In this document: piece after piece, positions 7,973-15,406 of the stretch
Layout of the letters: the number at the start of each line of letters is the position of its first letter
Numbering within the stretch: the stretch's first letter is position 1
From: Bifidobacterium sp.
GTDB lineage: Bacteria > Actinomycetota > Actinomycetes > Actinomycetales > Bifidobacteriaceae
Length of the DNA: 35,894 nt
Direction of reading: 5' to 3'
Assembly: GCA_022640915.1 (NCBI GenBank)
Contig: JALCCT010000014.1
Location: 1-35,894 of the forward strand
Notes under the pieces: generated by a model
The model's database searches: none
What the model was told of the DNA's origin: nothing
The model's input: only the letters and a program-made list of their open reading frames with translations
Program-made: the position numbers and the translations under genes

Positions 7973-9274
7973 ATGACCAGTCTTCTTGAGCAACCTAACG
8001 GTGCGCAGCCCAGTCAACCCGGAGATCGCAGCTCATTCGGCTTTGAAACAGTCACACGTCTACCCGATTCGACGCGCGGCAAGGGACGTGGCGGAATCCG
8101 ATATGGCCGCACCGGCGTCATCCATACCCCACACGGCGACATCAAAACCCCAGCATTCGTGCCCGTGGCCACACAGGCTGCAATGAAAGCCGTATTGCCC
8201 GAGCAGATGCACGAGCTCGGTGCACAATGCTTGCTGTCAAACGCTTTCCATCTCTTCGAGCGCCCCGGTGAGGACGTGCTTGACGAGGCAGGAGGGCTGG
8301 GTCGATTCATGAACTGGAGCGGACCGACGTTCACCGATTCCGGAGGGTTCCAAGTGCTTTCATTGGGTGCCGGTTTCAAGAAAACGCTCGCGATGGACGT
8401 CAAGGGCATGAAATCGGACGACGTGATCGCTAAGGGCAAGGAACGGCTGGCCTTCGTGGATGAGGACGGCGTGACCTTCAAATCGCCGCTCGACGGTTCT
8501 GAGCACCGCTTCAGCGCCGAGATTTCCATGGGCATCCAGCATAAGATCGGCGCGGACATCATGTTCGCCTTCGACGAGCTGACAACGCTGATGAACACAC
8601 GCGGCTACCAGGAGCGTTCGGTCGAACGCACCTTCCGGTGGGCCCGGCGCTGTGTCGCCGAACATCGGCGACTGACGCAGATGCGCGTCGGCAAGCCCTA
8701 TCAGGCACTCTATGGTGTGGTGCAGGGCGCAAATTACGAAGACTTGCGACGTCGTGCAGCGCAACAGATCGCCTCGCTTGATTTCGATGGCGTCGGCATC
8801 GGCGGAGCTATCGAGAAGCGTGTGATCGGCGACACCTGTGCTTGGATCTGCGACGAGATGCCCGAAAACCGGCCCCGGCATGTGCTCGGCATCGCTGCCG
8901 TAGACGATATCTTCGCCTGCGTGGAGAACGGCGGCGATACCTTCGACTGCGTCTCCCCCGCGCGCACCGGACGCAACGGCGCGATCTACACACGCGATGG
9001 CCGCTACAACATCAAGCACGCCGCCTACAAGCACGATTTCGAACCGCTCGAAAAAGACTGCGATTGCTACACGTGCACGCACTATTCGCGCGCCTATGTC
9101 GACCACCTGCTGCGGGCACATGAGCTGAACGGCTTCACTTTGGCCACACTCCATAACGAACATTTCTTCGTGAAGTTGCTTGACGACATCCGCGCCGCGA
9201 TCGACGGCGGATATTTCGACGAATTTCGCGACGAATCGCTCGCGCGCTTCTACGCCAACGGCAGTCGGGGGTAG
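7973..9274 (+). CDS. tgt: tRNA-guanine transglycosylase (queuine/preQ1 insertion)
   Basis: A 433-residue enzyme that swaps guanine 34 for a queuosine precursor in tRNAs with GUN anticodons. Signature residues are present: D122 in DSGGFQ, nucleophile D325 in DTFDC, RTGRNG after it, and the zinc site C363-x-C365-x2-C368 with H394 in TLHNEH. Length suits the bacterial family plus an N-terminal extension of about 30 residues. The ATG at 7973 has no ribosome-binding site, but a TAGAGT hexamer at 7960-7965 would start transcription within two or three bases of it, so a leaderless message is likely. It is divergent from htrA. No queuosine synthesis gene is in the window, so the base is probably salvaged. 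Confidence 0.95.
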   Translation: MTSLLEQPNGAQPSQPGDRSSFGFETVTRLPDSTRGKGRGGIRYGRTGVIHTPHGDIKTPAFVPVATQAAMKAVLPEQMHELGAQCLLSNAFHLFERPGEDVLDEAGGLGRFMNWSGPTFTDSGGFQVLSLGAGFKKTLAMDVKGMKSDDVIAKGKERLAFVDEDGVTFKSPLDGSEHRFSAEISMGIQHKIGADIMFAFDELTTLMNTRGYQERSVERTFRWARRCVAEHRRLTQMRVGKPYQALYGVVQGANYEDLRRRAAQQIASLDFDGVGIGGAIEKRVIGDTCAWICDEMPENRPRHVLGIAAVDDIFACVENGGDTFDCVSPARTGRNGAIYTRDGRYNIKHAAYKHDFEPLEKDCDCYTCTHYSRAYVDHLLRAHELNGFTLATLHNEHFFVKLLDDIRAAIDGGYFDEFRDESLARFYANGSRG

Positions 9275-9368
9275 GCGATAATCATGATGCACAATTCCGA
9301 CTCCACCGGTCAGATAGGATTGTGCCGCAGGAGATTTGGAACAGGCGACATGCAGAAAGGTGGAAATT

Positions 9369-10208
9369 ATGAATTTGCACAGTCTGCACAATTTGTATAG
9401 TCGTTCTAATTTACACAATTTCTCCGACCTGTACAGCGCAGTAGCCGAACGTCATTCCGTGCGAATGTACACCGACGAGCCGGTGGGCGCCGAGGCGCTG
9501 GCCATGCTCCGCAGGGAAATCACAGCCTGTAATGCCGCGTCCGGTTTGCATATTCAGCTGGCCGACGGTGTACCCGACGCATTCTGCGGCTACCCAACCC
9601 ATTACGGCAGATTCAGCGGAGTTCATAATGCCATCGCGCTAATCGGCGCGGGCAGCAGCATCCCTAATCTGGAAGCATCGGCGAATACAGCTTCGCGCAT
9701 ACAGGTGCATGACAGCCAGGTTCACGTCCGCCAAACAACGATCGATGCGAACGAAATCAACCTCCAGACCAAGGTTGGCTACTATGGCGAATGGCTCTCT
9801 TTGCTCCTCGTTCACCTCGGCCTGGCAACTTCGTGGGCCGTACTGGACAACGCGGCCGAAGGCTGGTGGAGTCTCGGCAACGGCGAGCGCGCGATCTGGC
9901 TTCTGGCTTTCGGGCACCCTGCCCGCCCGGGCGCGAGGCATCATACGAAACCGATGGAGCAGCTGTGCAAGCTGCCCGAAGGCATAGCGACTTCGCAAGC
10001 GCCAAAGTGGTTCATCCGTGGTATGCGCTCGGCCATGCTAGCACCGACTTCACTCGGCCAGCAGCCGTTCGCCATCGAGCTGCACAACGACGATACCGTC
10101 AGCATCCGAGCCACCGAAGGCCTTTTCTCCCACGTCGGTCTCGGCTGCGCGATGTGCAACTTCGAAATCGGAGCCTACCCACATCGCGTCGTTTGGCGGC
10201 AGCGATAA
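9369..10208 (+). CDS. Nitroreductase-family protein (TM1586-like)
   Basis: A 279-residue protein. After a short N-terminal segment, a stretch around residues 28-36 (ERHSVRMYT) matches the flavin-binding opening of nitroreductase-fold proteins. Later blocks (GEWLSLLLVHLGLATSW around 140-156, and a C-terminal MLAPTSLGQQPF) fit the two-repeat TM1586-type nitroreductase family that binds FMN. The substrate is unknown. A GAAAGGTGG ribosome-binding sequence just before the ATG at 9369 fixes the start. The first 24 residues are oddly repetitive in Leu, His, Asn, Tyr and Ser. It follows tgt by about 95 bp on the same strand and precedes the tRNA gene. Confidence 0.78.
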   Translation: MNLHSLHNLYSRSNLHNFSDLYSAVAERHSVRMYTDEPVGAEALAMLRREITACNAASGLHIQLADGVPDAFCGYPTHYGRFSGVHNAIALIGAGSSIPNLEASANTASRIQVHDSQVHVRQTTIDANEINLQTKVGYYGEWLSLLLVHLGLATSWAVLDNAAEGWWSLGNGERAIWLLAFGHPARPGARHHTKPMEQLCKLPEGIATSQAPKWFIRGMRSAMLAPTSLGQQPFAIELHNDDTVSIRATEGLFSHVGLGCAMCNFEIGAYPHRVVWRQR

Positions 10209-10286
10209 CGCCGGGACCTGCGCTATCGCAATCCGTCCGAGGCGGGCTTCCTTGCATCCGTGTCCACGCTTCGCCGACACTCCGAA

Positions 10287-10315
10287 TTGCGGTCGTACCA
10301 CGCACGTAGTAAGTT
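10287..10315 (+). promoter_or_regulatory. Candidate promoter of tRNA-Leu
   Basis: TTGCGG (10287-10292) and TAAGTT (10310-10315) are separated by 17 bp and end 12 bp before the mature tRNA 5' end. The -10 match is only 3 of 6, so this is a modest candidate. Confidence 0.35.
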
Positions 10316-10327
10316 AACTGTTTGTCT

Positions 10328-10413
10328 GCGAGTATGGCGGAATGGTAGACGCGCTATCTTCAGGTGGTAGTGAGCGAATGCTCGTGGGGGTTCAACTCCC
10401 CCTACTCGCACCA
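10328..10413 (+). tRNA. leuT: tRNA-Leu, anticodon CAG
   Basis: The 86-nt gene folds fully. Acceptor arms are GCGAGTA (10328-10334) and TACTCGC (10403-10409), with discriminator A and an encoded CCA. The anticodon stem CTATC/GGTAG encloses loop TTCAGGT, giving anticodon CAG at 10361-10363. A long variable arm (TGAGC-GAAT-GCTC) is class II, as expected for tRNA-Leu. The T-arm GGGGG/CCCCC carries TTCAACT. It decodes CUG, a frequent leucine codon in this genome. Confidence 0.96.
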
Positions 10414-10418
10414 TCAAT

Positions 10419-10461
10419 AAAGCCCTCGGAACGTTGCAGTGCCAACGGTTCGAGGGCTTTT
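10419..10461 (+). terminator. Intrinsic terminator after tRNA-Leu
   Basis: Arms AAAGCCCTCG (10419-10428) and CGAGGGCTTT (10451-10460) are perfectly complementary. Inner GAAC/GTTC and GTTG/CAAC pairs extend the hairpin. It ends in TTTT at 10458-10461 and starts six bases after the tRNA CCA, the classic form of a Rho-independent terminator. Confidence 0.85.
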
Positions 10462-10538
10462 GCATACCCACGTAACTGGACTGACGCCCACGCTCTACCC
10501 ACAATGCACAGGCCAGCATCATGCGATATCGTGAAGCT

Positions 10539-10880
10539 ATGCCAGATAACAATGAATTCACGGATGGACCCGTACTCCTGCATGCATCGGACGATAGCAA
10601 GGATGTTACACGGGGCGTGGGGCTTGCAGCCGAGATCCTGAGCGATCCGGGATGCGCAGACCGCGTAGTGCTGGTCGTTAATCACACTGCCGTCAAAGGG
10701 CTGCACGCACTTGATGGCGCGGATGTTCCCAAGGCTCTGACGATCGTCGCATGCGCCAGAGCGCTGCGAGCCAACGGCATATCACCAGCTTCGCTGGACC
10801 TGCACATCGAAGTGGTGCCCTCAGGCATCGTATTCATCGCCCAGCAACAGCGCAAACACGGCTGGTACATCAGGCTGTAA
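10539..10880 (+). CDS. DsrE-like small conserved protein
   Basis: A 113-residue cytoplasmic protein. A hydrophobic beta-strand (VVLVVNHTAV, about 48-57) precedes a C-A-R-A-L helix (about 71-80). The C-terminus, VVPSGIVFIAQQQRKHGWYI, closely follows the pattern VVPAGxVEIxxRQxxGWxYI of stand-alone DsrE-fold proteins described as intracellular sulfur-oxidation DsrE/DsrF family. A cysteine in the right region (in VACARAL) fits a persulfide-carrying role, but no sulfur-relay partner is nearby and function is unproven. The ATG at 10539 lacks a strong ribosome-binding site. It is convergent with the YeiH-type gene. Confidence 0.65.
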   Translation: MPDNNEFTDGPVLLHASDDSKDVTRGVGLAAEILSDPGCADRVVLVVNHTAVKGLHALDGADVPKALTIVACARALRANGISPASLDLHIEVVPSGIVFIAQQQRKHGWYIRL

Positions 10881-10940
10881 TCACGGCATGCGACGGATCT
10901 TCGGTATCTGATCCTATTAGATTTGGATTCCCCGAATCCT

Positions 10941-12014
10941 TTAGAAGAACAGCTTCGCAGCACCAGCAGCTAGAACCATAAGCAGGATCGAGGCGAGAAA
11001 GCTGGCCAGAAAAACGCGACGGCCTTGGACTGCAATGGCTTTAAAATTCACGGTCAGACCGAGCGCCGCCATGGCCATGCCAAGCACGATGTAGGCGCTG
11101 TTCACCAGCTGCGCGGTGGTCGCAGCGACAAAGGGCACGAATGTGCCGATGACCGAAGCCGCAATGAAGCCGAGCATAAACCACGGGAACGCAACCACAC
11201 GCTTGCCGTCGCCAGCCACTTGGCTGTGACGCTTATCCCACCAAAGGGCAACGATAATGGCCGCGAACACGAGCATCAGCACGCGCGAAAGTTTCATAAT
11301 CGTTGCAATGTCCACCGCTCCGAATGCGTCTCCGGCCGCCACGGCATGCGCGATCTCGTGTAGCGAGGCGCCGGCCGTGATACCAAGCTGTGTATGGCTC
11401 ATACCGGTCAGCGGGCCGAGCGCTATCTCGGCGAGCGCAAACACCGTGCCCATAATCGCCACCGTCGCCACGGCCATGGTCACGGCATCGGCCTTTTCCG
11501 TTTCGCGTTCTTCCGGGACTCGTATCGCGCCGGACAGGCCCATCACGGCCGCCGCACCACAGATGCCGGTGCCGCCTGCAACCAGAATCGCCAACATCGG
11601 ATCGACGCCAAGCCTACGCGCAATGGCATAAGTCACAACAATGGTAAAGGTGACGACAAAAGCCGCAATGGGCAGGCATTTAAGGCCCTGTGTGAAGAGC
11701 ACAGTGAGATTGAGCTTGAAACCGAGCAGGATAATGCCCAGGCGCAGCAGTTTGTTAGAAATCAGCCCGGCAGCGTCCTTAACTCCTGCGCGGCGGCGTT
11801 GCGCACTCTTGGAGGCGCCAACATACCACCGGCGAATCGGGAACTGTAGCATCATACCGATAAGCAGCGCGATAATCAGCGCGCCAAATAGGCTGAACCC
11901 CGGATACTGCTTAAGCCACGTGCCGATCAGCGACGCAACAAGCGTCACGCCAGCGACGAATAGCATGTCAACGGTGAAGACACGCTTCGCCCATTTCTTC
12001 TGGAACTCTCTCAT
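10941..12014 (-). CDS. YeiH/UPF0324 family membrane protein, putative sulfur-oxyanion exporter
   Basis: A 357-residue polytopic membrane protein with about ten hydrophobic helices. Recognisable family blocks are LGIILLGFKLNL (about 93-104), the glycine-rich AGGTGICGAAAVMGLSGAI (about 146-164) and GASLHEIAHAVAA (about 216-228). These match the YeiH family (Cons_hypoth698), often labelled a sulfate exporter on limited evidence. A LysR-type regulator lies directly upstream on the same strand, the same pairing as YeiH with YeiE in enterobacteria, which supports the family call. The start ATG at 12014 has only a poor ribosome-binding sequence. Substrate cannot be read from sequence. Confidence 0.88.
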   Translation of the reverse strand: MREFQKKWAKRVFTVDMLFVAGVTLVASLIGTWLKQYPGFSLFGALIIALLIGMMLQFPIRRWYVGASKSAQRRRAGVKDAAGLISNKLLRLGIILLGFKLNLTVLFTQGLKCLPIAAFVVTFTIVVTYAIARRLGVDPMLAILVAGGTGICGAAAVMGLSGAIRVPEERETEKADAVTMAVATVAIMGTVFALAEIALGPLTGMSHTQLGITAGASLHEIAHAVAAGDAFGAVDIATIMKLSRVLMLVFAAIIVALWWDKRHSQVAGDGKRVVAFPWFMLGFIAASVIGTFVPFVAATTAQLVNSAYIVLGMAMAALGLTVNFKAIAVQGRRVFLASFLASILLMVLAAGAAKLFF

Positions 12015-12078
12015 AGACGTCTATTCAACCGAATGCGATCGGTATCGGTCAAATCGAACCCATCTATATTTAACATTA

Positions 12079-12106
12079 ACTATTCCGATGCTATATGGAT
12101 TGTCAA
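12079..12106 (-). promoter_or_regulatory. Candidate promoter of the YeiH-type gene
   Basis: On the minus strand a perfect TTGACA (-35) occupies 12101-12106. AATAGT (-10, 4 of 6) at 12079-12084 follows after 16 bp, leaving a leader of about 58 nt. The AT-rich surroundings are a plausible LysR-regulator binding region, but no operator half-sites are certain. Confidence 0.5.
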
Positions 12107-12221
12107 AATTATCATGACTGGCTGGATTCATCGGAAACGTCAACTATTCGATCTGCCGATCACCGCTTCAGGCAGAAAAGACACTAGTCTCTTGCGCGAG
12201 AATTTCAGGGTTCCCGGCTCT

Positions 12222-12252
12222 CCCGAGTGCTCAAACCCCCGAGTGCTCAAAC
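12222..12252. repeat. Tandem 15-bp direct repeat
   Basis: CCCGAGTGCTCAAAC occurs twice in a row (12222-12236 and 12238-12252), with one C between the copies. It lies about 60 bp downstream of the LysR stop codon on that gene's strand and about 210 bp upstream of the YeiH start. Confidence 0.8.
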
Positions 12253-12311
12253 AGCTCGACTACGCGTAATCAAACGCTCAATAAACGGGCTCTCGCCCAA
12301 CCGCCCGGCGT

Positions 12312-13127
12312 TCACCCACGCATCGCATCAACCATTGCATGGGCCAGAACAAGCTGCGCGCGCGAAAGACCGGACCGCGGTATCAACGCATAGAAATGCC
12401 GCACGAATTCGCCGCTCAACGCGCGCGTCGGCACATGCTCGGGCACAGCATCCTGCGAGACGATCGATTGGCCGAATCCAGCAGCAAGAGCAGCTGCAAT
12501 CGCCGCGTTGCTCGCCACTTCGATGCTGTGCGCCGGAGTCCTGCCGCAAGTTTTGAAAAACAGGTCGGTATAATACCGCACGCCGGAACCATGCTCTCGC
12601 ACCAGCCATACGCCATTGTGCACTCCAGCCCACACGAGTCGATCCGCACGCAGAGTGACTCGGCTCACCGATTCATTGACAATGGGCTTTTCCACAATGC
12701 CCAATTGCGCGGTTTTTATGCCGGTGCGCTCAAGGATTGCGTCGGAATTCAGTGTCGCCATGTGCAAGTCGAATTGGGCAAGATCGTTCGCCGCACGAGC
12801 CAGCGCCGATGGCAGGAGCACCTCGGATGCGGTATGGGAGAATAATGCCAGAAACGGCTCGCGCCGCTCGCGACTCGCTGCGATCTGCTCGCAGGCGTCA
12901 CGCCACGAATCGCCGATACCTGTCGCTGCACGATACAGCAATAGCCCTGCTTCAGTCGGTGTCACGTCACTTTTCGCATGACGCTCGAACAATGGCGCCC
13001 CGACTATGCGTTCCAACTGCGCGATGCGTGATGAGACCGTGGACTGCGAGACCTTAAGCTCGTCGGCGGCCATCGTAAACTGACCGATTTCAATCACGGC
13101 GACAAGGGTCTCAAGCAAGGGAAACAT
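12312..13127 (-). CDS. LysR-type transcriptional regulator (YeiE-like position)
   Basis: A 271-residue DNA-binding regulator. The N-terminal winged helix-turn-helix spans about residues 1-60, with the family pattern FTMAADELKVSQSTVSSRI followed by LERIVGAPLFERH. The effector-binding periplasmic-protein-like domain (about 85-265) is slightly short but complete. Its position just upstream of the YeiH-type exporter, same strand, suggests it controls that gene, as the YeiE/YeiH pairing does elsewhere, where sulfur oxyanions are the proposed signal. No ribosome-binding site precedes ATG 13127. TAGGCT six bases upstream on the minus strand suggests a leaderless message. Divergent from the RelB-like gene. 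Confidence 0.88.
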   Translation of the reverse strand: MFPLLETLVAVIEIGQFTMAADELKVSQSTVSSRIAQLERIVGAPLFERHAKSDVTPTEAGLLLYRAATGIGDSWRDACEQIAASRERREPFLALFSHTASEVLLPSALARAANDLAQFDLHMATLNSDAILERTGIKTAQLGIVEKPIVNESVSRVTLRADRLVWAGVHNGVWLVREHGSGVRYYTDLFFKTCGRTPAHSIEVASNAAIAAALAAGFGQSIVSQDAVPEHVPTRALSGEFVRHFYALIPRSGLSRAQLVLAHAMVDAMRG

Positions 13128-13183
13128 AGGTTAAGCCTAGCGCAGCAACAGTCTGGAACTCCAAGACCCTCCACGAAGTCTCG

Positions 13184-13212
13184 CTGACAAATCGTGCTAT
13201 CGGTTATACATT
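13184..13212 (+). promoter_or_regulatory. Candidate promoter giving a leaderless RelB-like message
   Basis: CTGACA (13184-13189) and TACATT (13207-13212, within TATACATT) are 17 bp apart. Initiation about six bases downstream coincides with the ATG at 13217, so the RelB-like open reading frame would be translated without a leader. Confidence 0.45.
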
Positions 13213-13216
13213 AGAT

Positions 13217-13492
13217 ATGCAAAGAATCCACATGTCCTCTGCGACCATAGCTGTGCGCACATCTCAGGGCTTCAGCCAAGAAATGCAGCAGGTGTTCAAA
13301 GGACTCGGCCTTGATCGGGGACTGTTGCTCAGGCAGAGCATTGCCGAGCAGGCACTGCCGTTCCAGCCGCCGCTGCAAGACGTCAACAGCATTGCGACAC
13401 GATATGGCGAAACAAGAAAAGGAGACAACTATGCAGATAGTCTCAGCCTCGCACCCCTCGATTCGCACGATGGGCCGTATCGACGACGATGA
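13217..13492 (+). CDS. RelB/DinJ-like antitoxin-type small protein, overlapping the esterase gene
   Basis: A 91-residue reading frame. Residues about 8-50 follow the RelB/DinJ antitoxin layout: a short strand (SATIAVRTS, ribbon of a ribbon-helix-helix), a helix (QEMQQVFKGLGL), then a second helix ending LPFQ, comparable to the 'LGL...LPF' end of DinJ. No toxin gene follows. The last 62 bp overlap the start of the downstream esterase gene in another frame, so the C-terminal half is probably replaced or degenerate. A promoter placing the start at the transcript 5' end supports expression. It could be an orphan antitoxin, a regulator of the esterase gene, or a remnant. Confidence 0.5.
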   Translation: MQRIHMSSATIAVRTSQGFSQEMQQVFKGLGLDRGLLLRQSIAEQALPFQPPLQDVNSIATRYGETRKGDNYADSLSLAPLDSHDGPYRRR

Positions 13493-14495
13493 TCCTGCTG
13501 GCCAGATATGGGTATTTCCCTATACCCAGGCATCGTTCGGATTCACTGGGACTTCGTTGAGCATGCTGCTGACCAATCATTGCGCAGGCGGTGAGAGCGA
13601 TGTCGGCGTTATGCTCGACGGATTATCCTACAAGATTCACATACCAGCTAACGAAAACGAGCTCGCTGTGACGCTGGCTGAGCACCTGCCGGATATCGAA
13701 CACGAGGCCGTGGTCTACAAACGGCGGGACGGGCAGCAATATATCGAGCTGCATGGCTTCGGCATTGACGATGATGCACAGGTCCTCCCCCCTTCTACTA
13801 CCGCGCCAACCCGCCGCATCGAAGTGTTCGGCGATTCCGTATCCGCAGGAGAGCGCAATGAGGCAACACGGTATGCGGGCCGCGCTGATCCGGCCGCAGA
13901 TCTGAGCGGCTACAGCGATTCCTGGCGCTCATACGCTGCTATTACAGCCCGGCACTGCAATGCCGAACTGCACAATGTCTCGCAGGGCGGCGCGGCGCTC
14001 ATCGACGGCATCGGCTGGTTCAACGGGCCGGCTTTGGAAGATCTCAGAGGGATGGAAAGCATCTGGAACCGCATCGAATACAATCCAGCTCTGCATCGTT
14101 CCAAACGCTGGGATTTCTCGCGTTTCACCCCGCACGTCGTTATTGTGGCGCTGGGCCAGAACGATTCCCATCCGCATGATTTCATGAAGGACGATTACTT
14201 CGGAACTGAGGCGGCGGCGTGGCGAAACCGATACGCGGAATTCATCGACAGGCTGCGGTCGATCCATCCGAACGCCTTGATCATATGCATGACCACCGTG
14301 ATGAGCCACGACGCCGCATGGGACCGGGCCATAGCCGATGTCGCACGAGCTGCGCATGACACCAAGGTCGTGCATAACCTGTTCTCCCGCAATGGCTCAG
14401 CAACTCCGGGGCACCCTAGGATCATTGAACATGAGGAGATGGCGAACGAACTAACGTCTTTCATCGAACGTTTCGGGGACGCTATCTGGCAGTGA
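13431..14495 (+). CDS. CE2-type GDSL/SGNH carbohydrate esterase
   Basis: A 354-residue predicted deacetylase of acetylated sugars. The N-terminal ~125 residues look like the beta-sandwich domain of carbohydrate esterase family 2 (opening with MGRID, then a Phe-Thr-Gly-Thr turn near 38-41). The SGNH domain follows: Ser136 in FGDSVSAGE, Gly in SQGGAAL (about 184-190), Asn244 in LGQNDSH and His328 in GHP near the C-terminus. No signal peptide is seen, so it acts inside the cell on imported oligosaccharides or metabolites. The ATG at 13431 has a very good AAAGGAGA six bases upstream. Convergent with the S51 peptidase gene. Confidence 0.85.
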   Translation: MQIVSASHPSIRTMGRIDDDDPAGQIWVFPYTQASFGFTGTSLSMLLTNHCAGGESDVGVMLDGLSYKIHIPANENELAVTLAEHLPDIEHEAVVYKRRDGQQYIELHGFGIDDDAQVLPPSTTAPTRRIEVFGDSVSAGERNEATRYAGRADPAADLSGYSDSWRSYAAITARHCNAELHNVSQGGAALIDGIGWFNGPALEDLRGMESIWNRIEYNPALHRSKRWDFSRFTPHVVIVALGQNDSHPHDFMKDDYFGTEAAAWRNRYAEFIDRLRSIHPNALIICMTTVMSHDAAWDRAIADVARAAHDTKVVHNLFSRNGSATPGHPRIIEHEEMANELTSFIERFGDAIWQ

Positions 14496-14708
14496 GCCGA
14501 CGACAGGACAAGCTCCTTCGTTCCCCATCGTTGGCAGCTCGACATGATTGCGCTGGGCTACGATCTGCAGTCCGAAGCCGATCCGGATGACATGCTTGCA
14601 GTGTACAGCGCGGAATCCATCGCACGATATGGGGTTGTGGCCTTCAAAATTCGCTACCAGCCGGTCCGTTGCACCGCATATCCTGTGCGACGTTTTCTTC
14701 CCAAGCAC

Positions 14709-15338
14709 TCAACACGACCGCGAAGAGACCATCGTGACGCTGTCGCCACGCACAGCGATGGCCTGCCGGTTAGTGAGAGCTCTGAGATCGAGAGCGGTAT
14801 CCTTGCAGGCACGGATTCGGCGCGTGGCAGCACAGAACAGGATGCTGCCGCAATGCGGGACGACGGAGAAATCGACGAGGCCTAAACCAGCGAAGTCGCC
14901 ATCCAGCTCACTCCCCTTGCGCACCTCATCCATAAGCCTTATGTACTCGATATCCGGCCCGGCGGCGACTGCACCTGCCGAGACGCCGATGTAGAGCTTG
15001 CCTTGAGCCACGTGCTCGGCAATGAGTCTGTCCGCGCCGGAGCGTTTGAGCTCTTGCATAAGCACAAAGGTGTTACCGCCGCTGACGAATATAATGTCTA
15101 CCGCGCGAATCATCTGAGCGGTTTTGGCGCGGGACGCTGTCGAAACTTCAAGTTCGCTGATTGCCACGCCAAGTTTGGCGAGTCTGCGCGCACTCAGGCC
15201 AATGGGCAGCTTTACCATGCTGCCAACGCTTGCCGTCGGGATGAGCACGGCACGACGGTCTTTGAAGCTGCCAAACAGAGCAGGCAGCAACGTAGCGATG
15301 CCGCCGCTGAAATTCGAGGCGAGAAACAGGTTCTTCAT
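14709..15338 (-). CDS. Peptidase E-like protein (S51 family)
   Basis: A 209-residue cytoplasmic protein with a class I glutaminase-like fold. The nucleophile elbow GVSAGAVAAG puts Ser120 in the S51 position. SGGNTF (86-91) and VPHCG with His162 are the other family landmarks. The family includes Asp-dipeptidase PepE and cyanophycinase. This protein's short length fits the PepE group, but substrate is not certain. AAAGGAG just before the ATG at 15338 fixes the start. Upstream in-frame sequence reads like untranslated DNA. Confidence 0.82.
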   Translation of the reverse strand: MKNLFLASNFSGGIATLLPALFGSFKDRRAVLIPTASVGSMVKLPIGLSARRLAKLGVAISELEVSTASRAKTAQMIRAVDIIFVSGGNTFVLMQELKRSGADRLIAEHVAQGKLYIGVSAGAVAAGPDIEYIRLMDEVRKGSELDGDFAGLGLVDFSVVPHCGSILFCAATRRIRACKDTALDLRALTNRQAIAVRGDSVTMVSSRSC

Positions 15339-15406
15339 ATGTTCTCCTTTGCCACATAATTTCATAATGTTGGCGAACTGTTCGTGCAACCGCACGCACC
15401 CGACAC

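Larger units (their letters stand above)
12015..12311. other. Intergenic region between LysR regulator and YeiH gene
   Basis: 297 bp without a gene. The part nearest the YeiH start (about 12050-12115) is clearly AT-rich and carries the promoter candidate. The part nearest the LysR stop carries a tandem 15-bp repeat. No terminator was recognised after the LysR gene, so read-through is possible. Confidence 0.5.

Noticed and set aside
8360..9418. 352-codon minus-strand open frame opposite tgt
   Set aside because: tgt carries all active-site and zinc residues; the antisense frame is a composition artefact.
10881..10940. Small GGATT/AATCC inverted repeat between the DsrE-like and YeiH genes as a terminator
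   Set aside because: Only a 5-bp stem and no T-run; too weak to call.
14544..14885. Plus-strand frame (MIALGYDLQSEADPDD...) after the esterase gene
   Set aside because: No ribosome-binding site, overlaps the S51 peptidase 3' end on the other strand, no family recognised; at best a remnant.
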